The notes below the pieces were generated by a model. The model saw nothing but the letters and a program-made list of their open reading frames with translations. It was not told the DNA's origin and searched no databases. Below, piece after piece: positions 1-4,561 of a DNA stretch of 5,980 nt. The stretch's first letter is position 1. Every line of letters begins with the position of its first letter. Made by a program: the position numbers and the translations under genes. The stretch lies in NCBI RefSeq assembly GCF_001983105.1, contig NZ_MOMC01000003.1:46560-52539 (forward strand), read 5' to 3'. Source of the DNA: Pseudofrankia asymbiotica. GTDB lineage: Bacteria; Actinomycetota; Actinomycetes; Frankiales; Frankiaceae.

Positions 1-837
1 CATGCGGGCGAAGACGCGGCGCTGGTCGGCGCTCAGGTCCGTCCAGCCCGGGACCCAGGACGGCCGCTCGGTGAGCGTCGTGCCCGCCGGAACGACCCCG
101 GAGGCGAGCTGGCGGGCGAAGACCTCCTCACGCCAGCGGTCCCAGCCGAGGTCGAATCGGCCGGCGTAGGTGTCGGCCCAGGACCGCTCGACGTGGTGCG
201 GCGCGTGCATCGCGCCCGTGGCGAGGTAGAGGAAGAACGGCTTGCCCGGCGCCGGCTCCTGCTGGTTCACGACCATCCGGACCGCCTGGTCGGCGAGGTC
301 CTCGGTCAGGTGGTAGCCGTCGCGCGGACCTGCCGGCGGCTCGACGTAGGAGTTGTCACGGACCAGCTCCGGTGCCCAGTGGTTGGCGTCGCCGCGCAGG
401 AAGCCGTAGTAACGCTCGAATCCGAGGCCCAGCGGCCACCGGTCGAACGGGCCGGCCGAGCTGCGCTCACCGGATGGGACGAGATGCCATTTGCCGACCG
501 CCATGGTGTTGTAGCCGGCGTCGCGCAGCAGGCGCGGCAGCGTGGCGGCCGAGCGCGGGATGCGGGCGGTGTAGCCGGGGTCGGTGGTCGGCAGGTCGGC
601 CAGGAAGCCCATGCCGACGGCGTGGTGGTTGCGGCCGGTCAGCAGCGAGGCGCGGGTGGGTGAGCACAGCGCGGTCACGTGGAAGCGGTTGTAGCGCAGC
701 CCCGCGGCGGCGAGCCGGTCCACGGCCGGGGTGGCGATGTCCGAGCCGTAGGCGCCGAACTGGGCGAACCCGAGGTCGTCGAGGAGGATCATGACGACGT
801 TCGGCGCGCCTGCCGGCGGCCGGGACGAGGGCGGCAT
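1..837 (-). CDS. Class I (formylglycine-dependent) arylsulfatase, N-terminal part, cut by window edge
   Basis: Reading leftward from the ATG at 837-835 gives 279 codons with no stop; the 3' end lies outside the window. The protein belongs to the alkaline-phosphatase-like sulfatase family, which hydrolyses sulfate esters using a formylglycine made from a Cys. Visible features: metal-binding Asp pair in ILLDDLGF (D20, D21); the sulfatase signature CSPTRASLLTGR with C58 as the residue to be oxidised and R62; GKWH with K116 and H118; and TGAMHAPHH around H211. These match in order and spacing the active site of the Pseudomonas-type arylsulfatase. The segment from YYGFLRGD to HLTEDLADQA is also typical of that branch. 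The start is set by GGAGG nine bases upstream. No signal peptide is seen, so a cytoplasmic location is likely if this start is right. It is divergent from the tetR operon. Substrate is not deducible; the C-terminal metal ligands are not in view. Confidence 0.93.
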   Translation of the reverse strand, partial: MPPSSRPPAGAPNVVMILLDDLGFAQFGAYGSDIATPAVDRLAAAGLRYNRFHVTALCSPTRASLLTGRNHHAVGMGFLADLPTTDPGYTARIPRSAATLPRLLRDAGYNTMAVGKWHLVPSGERSSAGPFDRWPLGLGFERYYGFLRGDANHWAPELVRDNSYVEPPAGPRDGYHLTEDLADQAVRMVVNQQEPAPGKPFFLYLATGAMHAPHHVERSWADTYAGRFDLGWDRWREEVFARQLASGVVPAGTTLTERPSWVPGWTDLSADQRRVFARM

Positions 838-846
838 GTCTGTCAG

Positions 847-851
847 CCTCC
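847..851 (-). promoter_or_regulatory. Ribosome binding site of the sulfatase
   Basis: On the minus strand GGAGG lies nine bases before the ATG at 837. It supports this start over the internal Met at codon 16, which has no comparable site in front. Confidence 0.6.
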
Positions 852-1037
852 ATGCTGTGACCGACCGGATCGATCTTCCCCAAGCCGGTGCGAAATACGA
901 GGAAAGCGCCTGGCGACCCATGGGATCCCGCTCGTCAGCGCGCGTCAAGCATCCGGCGCCGCGCCGATCGGCCGACCGACCCCACGCCGCCCAGCCGACG
1001 GCAGTCACCCTCCTACCAGCGCACCGCGTTCGGGGCG

Positions 1038-1055
1038 AGTTGAACACGTTCAACT
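1038..1055. promoter_or_regulatory. 18-bp palindromic operator, probable TetR binding site
   Basis: AGTTGAAC-AC-GTTCAACT is a perfect 8-bp inverted repeat with a 2-bp centre. Size and symmetry are those of operators bound by TetR-family dimers, and its core TTGAAC..GTTCAA resembles sites known for many such repressors. It lies 54 bases before the tetR start and covers the proposed -35 hexamer, so occupancy would block transcription. Binding by the adjacent TetR protein is inferred from position. Confidence 0.7.
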
Positions 1056-1068
1056 TATGGTTTAGCCT
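1040..1068 (+). promoter_or_regulatory. Likely promoter of the tetR-yndJ-DUF1990 operon
   Basis: A -35 hexamer TTGAAC (1040-1045) is followed after 17 bases by TAGCCT (1063-1068), which fits the actinobacterial -10 pattern TANNNT. Transcription would start near 1075, leaving a leader of about 34 bases before the GTG at 1109. The -35 sits inside the palindrome. An alternative pair, TTCAAC (1049-1054) and TACCGA (1072-1077), also has a 17-base spacer. Confidence 0.5.
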
Positions 1069-1079
1069 CGATACCGAGG
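1066..1079. repeat. Small inverted repeat at the predicted transcription start
   Basis: CCTCG-ATAC-CGAGG has 5-bp arms and a 4-base loop. It overlaps the predicted -10 and start point, so it could be a secondary operator half or a hairpin at the 5' end of the leader. It could also be chance in GC-rich DNA. Confidence 0.3.
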
Positions 1080-1097
1080 GGTTTTGTCGGCCCCGCG

Positions 1098-1102
1098 AAA
1101 GG
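1098..1102 (+). promoter_or_regulatory. Ribosome binding site of the TetR gene
   Basis: AAAGG ends six bases before the GTG at 1109. This decides the start: the frame is open far upstream (to 791), but that part overlaps the operator and the sulfatase start, and has no other good site. Confidence 0.55.
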
Positions 1103-1108
1103 TGTCCG

Positions 1109-1930
1109 GTGGCCAGCGACGACAGCGAGAAGCTCGACGATCACAGCGATGGCGACGGCGACGAGCGCACCGGGGACGCGACTCGGCCGCCACCCCCCGG
1201 CAGGGGTGCCGCGACCCGGGCGCTGGTGCTCGAGACGGCCCTGGCCTCCTTCCGAGACCAGGGCTACGAGCGGACCACGATGCGCGGGATCGCCAAGGCG
1301 GCCGGTGTCTCGCTGGGCAACGCGTACTACTACTTCGACTCGAAGGAGCACCTGGTCCAGGAGTTCTACGCCGCGATCCAGGCGGGGCACCGCCAGCGAG
1401 CGGCCGAGGCGCTGCGGTCGCCCGACCTCGCGGACCGGCTCCGCCGGGTGATCCACGCGGGTATCGACGAGATGGCGCCGTACCACTCCTTCGCCGGCTC
1501 GTTCATCAAGGTGGCCATCCCGCCGGGCGCGGCGGCCAGCCCGTTCAGCGGGGCGTCGACGGCGGCCAGGGACGCCTCGATCGGGCTGTTCCGGGACGTG
1601 CTCGAAGGCCCCACCGGCCTCGCCAGCCGCTCCGGCCCCGCCAGCCTCGCCGGCCCCGCCGGCCGCCCCGGCGCCGCGCGGTCCAGGGCGCCGGGCGGCT
1701 CACTGGCGCCGGACCTCCCGGAGCTGCTCTGGCTCGCCTACCTCGGCATCACCCTGTTCTGGGTCTACGACATGTCGCCCGGCCAGGCACGCACCCGCCG
1801 GCTGGTGGACTCCGCCGCGCCGCTGATCGCCCGGTCGATCGCGCTGACCAGGGTGCCGGTGCTGCGCGCCGTCGCCGACGACCTCCACGCCCTGGTGTCC
1901 GAGCTACGCCCGCCGGGCTCGCGCCGATGA
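1109..1930 (+). CDS. TetR/AcrR-family transcriptional repressor
   Basis: A 273-residue protein. A hydrophilic, acidic N-terminal tail of about 33 residues precedes a TetR_N DNA-binding domain (about 35-82). The domain shows TALASFRDQGYERTTMRGIA followed by the helix-turn-helix AAGVSLGNAYYYFDSKEHLV, a textbook family signature. The rest is the ligand-binding and dimerisation region; it is not recognised as a specific subclass. Residues 167-201 are a Gly/Pro/Ala/Ser/Arg-rich stretch that looks like a disordered insertion between helices and makes the protein longer than the usual 190-220 residues. The GTG start is chosen by the AAAGG site and because it follows the predicted promoter. The stop overlaps the next start (ATGA, 1927-1930), so expression is coupled to yndJ. 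Autoregulation through the palindrome at 1038-1055 is likely. The effector is unknown. Confidence 0.93.
   Translation: MASDDSEKLDDHSDGDGDERTGDATRPPPPGRGAATRALVLETALASFRDQGYERTTMRGIAKAAGVSLGNAYYYFDSKEHLVQEFYAAIQAGHRQRAAEALRSPDLADRLRRVIHAGIDEMAPYHSFAGSFIKVAIPPGAAASPFSGASTAARDASIGLFRDVLEGPTGLASRSGPASLAGPAGRPGAARSRAPGGSLAPDLPELLWLAYLGITLFWVYDMSPGQARTRRLVDSAAPLIARSIALTRVPVLRAVADDLHALVSELRPPGSRR
1607..1711 (+). repeat. Low-complexity, 18-bp-periodic insertion within tetR
   Basis: GGCCCC(A/G)CC recurs at 1607, 1634 and 1652, the last two 18 bases apart, each encoding Gly-Pro-Ala/Thr followed by small residues. The translated 35-residue segment (167-201) has no hydrophobic helix pattern, unlike both flanks. 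It looks like an expanded in-frame repeat that lengthens a loop in the ligand-binding domain. Confidence 0.45.
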
Positions 1931-2979
1931 TGACGCCTGTCGCCGCGACGCCGCGTGTGCCCGCCTTGTCCGTCCCGCCGGTCACGTCCGTCCCGCCGGT
2001 CACGTCGGCCGCCGCGGCGACGGGACTGAGCCCGTACGGCGCCGGACTGCTCGCCGCGCTGATCCTGATCGGCATGCTCGTCGTCATCCCGTGGGGGCTC
2101 GGGCTGCTCGACCTGGACATCCTTGACCCGCTGCGCCGCTGGTGGCTGCTGGCCGCCTTCCCCGGCGCGGCGTCGTTCCTCGTCCCACGCGGCCCGGCGG
2201 CCGCCGCCCTGGCCGGCGTCTACGCCGCCGGGACCATTGCCCTGCTCGTGGCACTGCCCGAGGTCACGGGACGCGCGCCGGTCCGGCGGCCATCGGCTTG
2301 GACGACGCGGCCAGCGACGACGAGGCAGGCGACGATAAGGCAGGCGACGGCGGCGACGAGGCTGGCGGCGTGGAGCGCCCCGGTCCGGGCGGCCATGGCG
2401 AGCGCGCTGGTCGCACCGGTGATCGCGTCCAGCGCGCTGGTGGCCGCGCGCGGAGGCTATCCGCTCTTCGGGTTCTCACCGACCGTCCTCACGCTCACGG
2501 TCGCGCACTTCCACTACGCCGGCTTCGCCGCCGCGCTGATCGCCGCCCTGGTCTGCCGAGCCCTGCCCGGCGATCCGCGAGCGGGAGCCGCCGCCTGGTC
2601 GGTTCCCGCCGGAACCCTGGTGGTCCTCGCCGGCTTCTTCCTCTCCGACTGGGTCGAACTCGCCGGCGCCGCGATCCTGACGGCCGGCCTGTGGCTGGCC
2701 GCCTGGCTCACCTGGACCCGGATCCGGCCGCGCGGCGAACGCCTGACGCGCTGGCTGATGGTCATCTCCTGCGCGGTGCTCCCTGTCAGCATGGCGCTCG
2801 CGCTGAGCTGGGCGGTGGGGCGAGCGGCGGGCCTCCCCCACCTCTCGGTCGCCTGGATGATCGCCACCCACGGCGTCACCAACGCGCTCGGCTTCGCCGT
2901 CTGCGCCCTGCTCGCCTGGCGCACGCTCGACCGCCCCGCCCTGGCGACCCCCACTCCGGCGACTTCCACGGAGGCATGA
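1927..2979 (+). CDS. yndJ: YndJ-family multi-pass membrane protein
   Basis: A 350-residue integral membrane protein with about eight or nine hydrophobic segments. These include GAGLLAALILIGMLVVIPWG near the N-terminus, several between residues 75 and 300, and a last one after residue 310. Two motifs point to the YndJ family (named from Bacillus subtilis; function unestablished, often labelled transporter): HFHYAGF at 194-200, and ATHG..NALGF with H315 and N319. The His residues within membrane segments could bind metal or act in a reaction, but that is inference. The start is ATG 1927 or the adjacent ATG 1930; either overlaps the tetR stop, and no good ribosome site precedes them, so translation should be coupled to tetR. 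A low-complexity Thr/Arg/Gln/Ala loop lies at about residues 130-147, and a repeated hexapeptide SVPPVT near the N-terminus. The family call rests on motif memory, not a search. Confidence 0.78.
   Translation: MMTPVAATPRVPALSVPPVTSVPPVTSAAAATGLSPYGAGLLAALILIGMLVVIPWGLGLLDLDILDPLRRWWLLAAFPGAASFLVPRGPAAAALAGVYAAGTIALLVALPEVTGRAPVRRPSAWTTRPATTRQATIRQATAATRLAAWSAPVRAAMASALVAPVIASSALVAARGGYPLFGFSPTVLTLTVAHFHYAGFAAALIAALVCRALPGDPRAGAAAWSVPAGTLVVLAGFFLSDWVELAGAAILTAGLWLAAWLTWTRIRPRGERLTRWLMVISCAVLPVSMALALSWAVGRAAGLPHLSVAWMIATHGVTNALGFAVCALLAWRTLDRPALATPTPATSTEA
1968..2006 (+). repeat. 18-bp tandem repeat in the 5' end of yndJ
   Basis: Two exact 18-bp units (1968-1985 and 1986-2003) plus three bases of a third. 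They encode SVPPVT twice in the hydrophilic N-terminal tail before the first membrane helix. In-frame slippage would change the tail length by six residues without breaking the gene. Confidence 0.75.
2320..2349 (+). repeat. 15-bp tandem repeat in a yndJ loop
   Basis: The 12-base core AGGCAGGCGACG occurs at 2323-2334 and 2338-2349, a 15-base period, with weaker copies on both sides. It encodes (T/I)RQAT repeats in a basic hydrophilic loop between membrane segments of YndJ, so it is in frame and probably tolerated. Confidence 0.6.
2970..2974 (+). promoter_or_regulatory. Ribosome binding site of the DUF1990 gene, inside yndJ
   Basis: GGAGG ends one base before ATG 2976 and seven bases before ATG 2982. 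Only the second spacing suits initiation, so the downstream ATG is preferred, although the first would give a neat ATGA overlap with the yndJ stop. Confidence 0.65.
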
Positions 2980-2981
2980 CC

Positions 2982-3587
2982 ATGACCACTGACGGCCCGC
3001 ATGACGCCGATCCGGCCCGGCACGACGGCGGCCGGCCGCCCCAGACCCCCGATCCCGCGGCCAGCGGCTCTGGCGCCTTCACCTACAAGGAGGTGGGCGC
3101 GACCAGGAACGCGTCTCTTCCCGCCGGATACCATCACCTGCTCCACAGGGCGCCGGTCGCCACCGGCGCCGCCGGCTTCCGCGCCGCGGCCGACGCGCTG
3201 CTCACCTGGCGGATGCACCGGGCGGCGGGGCTACGGGTACCGGCCGCCACGCCGAGGGCCGCGCCAGGGGTCGCGGCCACCTCCCGCGCCGGCCTCGGAC
3301 CGCTGGGGATCAGCGCGCCCTGCCAGGTCGTCTGGGCCGACGACGACCCGGGCACGGACAGCGCCGGCTTCGCCTACGGGACGCTGCCGGGCCACCCCGA
3401 GTCGGGCGAGGAGTCCTTCACGCTCACCCGGGACGGCGACGACGTCGTCTGGCTGACCATTCGGGCGTTCAGCCGGCCGGCGACACTCCTCCCGCGCCTC
3501 GCGGGCCCGGTGGGCCCCATGCTCCAACGCCACATCGCCACCCGGTTCGCGAAGGCCCTACGCCGCCTCGCCACCACCGCGGGCTGA
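2982..3587 (+). CDS. DUF1990 / UPF0548 family protein
   Basis: A 201-residue soluble protein. After a Pro/Gly/Asp-rich leader of about 30 residues come motifs recognised as DUF1990: FTYKEVGATR (33-42), LPAGYHHL (46-53), a central Gly-rich part, FAYGTLPGHPESGEESF (130-146), then WLTIRAFSRPA and a C-terminal amphipathic helix ending in Arg/Lys residues. The family has no established biochemical activity; its size and conserved His, Glu and Tyr residues suggest a ligand-binding or small enzymatic fold, which is inference. ATG 2982 is preferred over 2976 because of GGAGG spacing; the choice changes only two residues. It is the third gene of the tetR-yndJ operon, with translation probably coupled to yndJ. 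The next gene starts after a 139-base gap with its own promoter, so the operon likely ends here. There is no signal peptide or membrane segment. Confidence 0.85.
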   Translation: MTTDGPHDADPARHDGGRPPQTPDPAASGSGAFTYKEVGATRNASLPAGYHHLLHRAPVATGAAGFRAAADALLTWRMHRAAGLRVPAATPRAAPGVAATSRAGLGPLGISAPCQVVWADDDPGTDSAGFAYGTLPGHPESGEESFTLTRDGDDVVWLTIRAFSRPATLLPRLAGPVGPMLQRHIATRFAKALRRLATTAG

Positions 3588-3601
3588 CGATCACCGCGGC
3601 G

Positions 3602-3625
3602 CGGAGTCCCCCACGCCCGACTCCG
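3602..3625. terminator. Candidate hairpin terminator after the DUF1990 gene
   Basis: CGGAGTC (3602-3608) and GACTCCG (3619-3625) form a perfect 7-bp stem with a 10-base C-rich loop, 14 bases after the stop codon. No T-run follows, which is common for actinobacterial hairpins at operon ends. A barrier role is inferred from position between operon end and next promoter. Confidence 0.45.
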
Positions 3626-3648
3626 ACGGACGGGCCGCGCAACCAGAA

Positions 3649-3678
3649 GTGACGGGTGAGACAGTGTCGGCTTATACT
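3649..3678 (+). promoter_or_regulatory. Promoter of the toxin-antitoxin-like cluster
   Basis: GTGACG (3649-3654) and TATACT (3673-3678) are separated by 18 bases. The -10 is the most A/T-rich hexamer in this GC-rich neighbourhood. A start near 3685 leaves a leader of about 42 bases before the GTG at 3727, and rules out the in-frame GTG codons at 3649 and 3664 as starts. Confidence 0.6.
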
Positions 3679-3691
3679 CCCCAAAAGGGAG
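3677..3691. promoter_or_regulatory. Inverted repeat overlapping the -10, possible autoregulatory operator
   Basis: CTCCC-CAAAA-GGGAG is a 5-bp inverted repeat with a 5-base centre that begins within the -10 hexamer and covers the predicted start point. Antitoxins usually repress their own promoters through such sites. With only 5-bp arms, chance is possible. Confidence 0.4.
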
Positions 3692-3714
3692 ATCCGCCAG
3701 GGAACCCGCGCCTC

Positions 3715-3720
3715 AGGAGA
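3715..3720 (+). promoter_or_regulatory. Ribosome binding site of the DUF1778-type antitoxin
   Basis: AGGAGA ends six bases before GTG 3727. It fixes the start of a shortened antitoxin despite the frame being open further upstream. Confidence 0.65.
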
Positions 3721-3726
3721 AGCACC

Positions 3727-3969
3727 GTGACCGACGAACTGACCGACCGGGCGGCCTCGCCGGCGAACGAGACCGTGTCGGACTTCGCCCGTACCGCTGT
3801 TGAGGAACGTGCGGCCGCGATCATCCGCGAACACGACCTCGTCACCCGTGCATCTCCCGACTTCTTTGACGATCTGCTCGCCGCGCTCGACGCTCCGCCG
3901 GCCGAGCCGAACGACGCGCTGTCGCTGGGTGCGGCGCTACTCGACACGATCATCACGGAACGGCGGTGA
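3727..3969 (+). CDS. DUF1778 (TacA-like) antitoxin, short N-terminus
   Basis: An 80-residue acidic protein. Residues 13-38 (ANETVSDFARTAVEERAAAI and on) match the second helix region of DUF1778 ribbon-helix-helix antitoxins. DFFDDLLAALDAPP (45-58), followed by Glu-Pro-Asn, matches the C-terminal segment that wraps and neutralises the toxin in this family. Family members usually begin with a basic beta strand that inserts in the DNA major groove; here the protein starts directly at VTDELTDRAA, so that strand is absent or unrecognisable. The GTG start is chosen because AGGAG stands six bases before it and the promoter -10 lies upstream. The usual partner is a GNAT toxin, but the next genes are a Phd/YefM-type antitoxin and a RelE-like frame. 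The stop overlaps the next GTG (GTGA). It may be a neutralising module without DNA binding, or a remnant. Confidence 0.72.
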   Translation: MTDELTDRAASPANETVSDFARTAVEERAAAIIREHDLVTRASPDFFDDLLAALDAPPAEPNDALSLGAALLDTIITERR

Positions 3970-3973
3970 CGAA
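3963..3973 (+). repeat. 11-bp direct repeat, copy 1, at an antitoxin gene junction
   Basis: GCGGTGACGAA contains the stop/start overlap of the first and second antitoxin genes. The identical 11 bases recur at 4223-4233, exactly at the overlap of the second antitoxin and the toxin, so the copies flank the middle gene at a distance of 260 bases. Confidence 0.5.
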
Positions 3974-4229
3974 CCTTCGTGTCGTAACCGAGCAGCTGGC
4001 CGCCTCGCGCTCAAGGTCAACGATGCGGAAGAGGTGCTATGCCACGCGCGCCGACGTTAGGCCGGCCGCGGTCGTGCTCAGCGCCGATGATCTCGAGTTC
4101 CTCGAGGAGACTTTGGAAGTGCTGGGCAACAACACCCTGATGGCGGACATTCGCGAGGCGCTCACGAACGTCGAGGATGCCGCCGTGATGACCAGGGCAG
4201 AGGCTCTCCGGTTGATCACCAAGCGGTGA
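3966..4229 (+). CDS. Phd/YefM-type antitoxin with altered N-terminus
   Basis: An 87-residue protein starting at a GTG that overlaps the preceding stop. The part from residue 32 on is characteristic of Phd/YefM (RelB-like) antitoxins: RPAAVVLSADDLEFLEETLE (32-51) followed by VLGNNTLMADIREALTNVED. In the family the last part is a toxin-binding helix that folds on its RelE-type partner. The first 31 residues should form the DNA-binding, dimerising alpha/beta unit, but here read SRSRSTMRKRCYATRADV, which does not look like the family. In another frame, 4004-4036 encodes LALKVNDAEEV, closer to the expected helix, so two compensating frameshifts are plausible. No ribosome site is evident, so translation is probably coupled. 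The stop overlaps the GTG of the RelE-like gene, the normal antitoxin-toxin order. The C-terminal assignment is firm; function is doubtful. Confidence 0.75.
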   Translation: MTNLRVVTEQLAASRSRSTMRKRCYATRADVRPAAVVLSADDLEFLEETLEVLGNNTLMADIREALTNVEDAAVMTRAEALRLITKR

Positions 4230-4233
4230 CGAA
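4223..4233 (+). repeat. 11-bp direct repeat, copy 2, at the antitoxin/toxin junction
   Basis: Identical to 3963-3973 (GCGGTGACGAA). Both copies place GTGA in the same frame relation (next gene's GTG overlapping the previous TGA). This could reflect recombination that inserted or duplicated a cassette, or convergent overlap sequence. Confidence 0.5.
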
Positions 4234-4561
4234 TAGCGACGAGTTCGAGGTCGCCGTCTCAGCGCCGACTCGCCGCGCCCTGGGCCAACTGCCGGAAAAG
4301 CAGGGGAAAGCGATCGTCAAGCTCGTCTTCAGCCCTCTCACGCGGCGAGTCGGAGCCGTCACGGCCGGCTCGGTCCGCTTCATCAACGCCACAGATCCAC
4401 CGCTCTGTTCCTCGAACATAACGCTCCGCATAATTCATCTGACGGCCCGACGCTGCTCGGTCCGGGCTGCCTGCCGACGCCACGGGGAGCACTCATGGAG
4501 GACACGCTTGCGGTCCGGCTCGGCGAGGAGCTTCGGAGCAGGCGGAGGGCCGCGGGGCTGA
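4226..4561 (+). CDS. RelE/ParE-like toxin, degraded after about residue 45
   Basis: The 111-residue frame begins at a GTG overlapping the antitoxin stop. Residues 5-45, with FEVAVSAPTRRALGQLPEKQ followed by GKAIVKLVFSPLTRRVG, match the N-terminal strand and two helices of RelE/ParE toxins; functional RelE proteins are ribosome-dependent mRNA interferases. The expected core after this (Gly-rich turn, Arg-rich catalytic strand with YRV) is missing in frame. In the +2 shifted frame, 4363-4389 encodes GRLGPLHQR, reminiscent of that core, suggesting a frameshift near 4352-4360. The frame then runs 67 bases into the XRE gene at 4495, which real toxins (about 85-95 residues) would not do. The catalytic residues cannot be placed, so this is probably an inactive remnant. 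The closing 25 residues overlap the XRE gene and are not expected to be meaningful. Confidence 0.6.
   Translation: MTNSDEFEVAVSAPTRRALGQLPEKQGKAIVKLVFSPLTRRVGAVTAGSVRFINATDPPLCSSNITLRIIHLTARRCSVRAACRRHGEHSWRTRLRSGSARSFGAGGGPRG
4484..4489 (+). promoter_or_regulatory. Ribosome binding site of the XRE-family gene
   Basis: GGGGAG lies five bases before ATG 4495. It shows that the original XRE gene began here and not at the later GTG 4647, which has no such site. Confidence 0.6.

Larger units (their letters stand above)
838..1108. other. Divergent intergenic region between sulfatase and tetR operon
   Basis: These 271 bases separate two divergent genes and contain no supported gene. Long frames that cross it are extensions of downstream genes or antisense noise. 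The right third (1038-1079) holds a clear palindrome, a plausible rightward promoter and a small hairpin. On the minus strand a TTGACG hexamer at 948-943 could be a sulfatase -35, but no convincing -10 follows 17-18 bases later, so the sulfatase promoter is not assigned. A GGGATCCC palindrome at 922-929 is noted without a role. Confidence 0.5.

Noticed and set aside
193..663. 156-codon open frame on the plus strand
   Set aside because: Antisense to the sulfatase, whose signature CSPTRAS is on the minus strand; the product is Arg/Val-rich without family features.
467..883. 138-codon minus-strand frame
   Set aside because: An out-of-frame shadow of the sulfatase; Arg/Pro/His-rich composition typical of the wrong frame in GC-rich DNA.
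791..1108. N-terminal extension of the TetR frame
   Set aside because: It would cross the operator, the predicted promoter and the sulfatase start, and has no ribosome site as good as the one before GTG 1109.
1084..1926. Upstream extension of the yndJ frame through the tetR gene
   Set aside because: It is the wrong frame of tetR, rich in Arg and Pro; the YndJ-like sequence begins only at ATG 1927.
2514..3218. 234-codon minus-strand frame opposite yndJ and the DUF1990 gene
   Set aside because: Antisense to two well-supported genes; composition is low-complexity and no family is recognisable.
3672..3956. 94-codon minus-strand frame opposite the first antitoxin
   Set aside because: Ser/Arg-rich mirror of the DUF1778-type coding frame, without family features.
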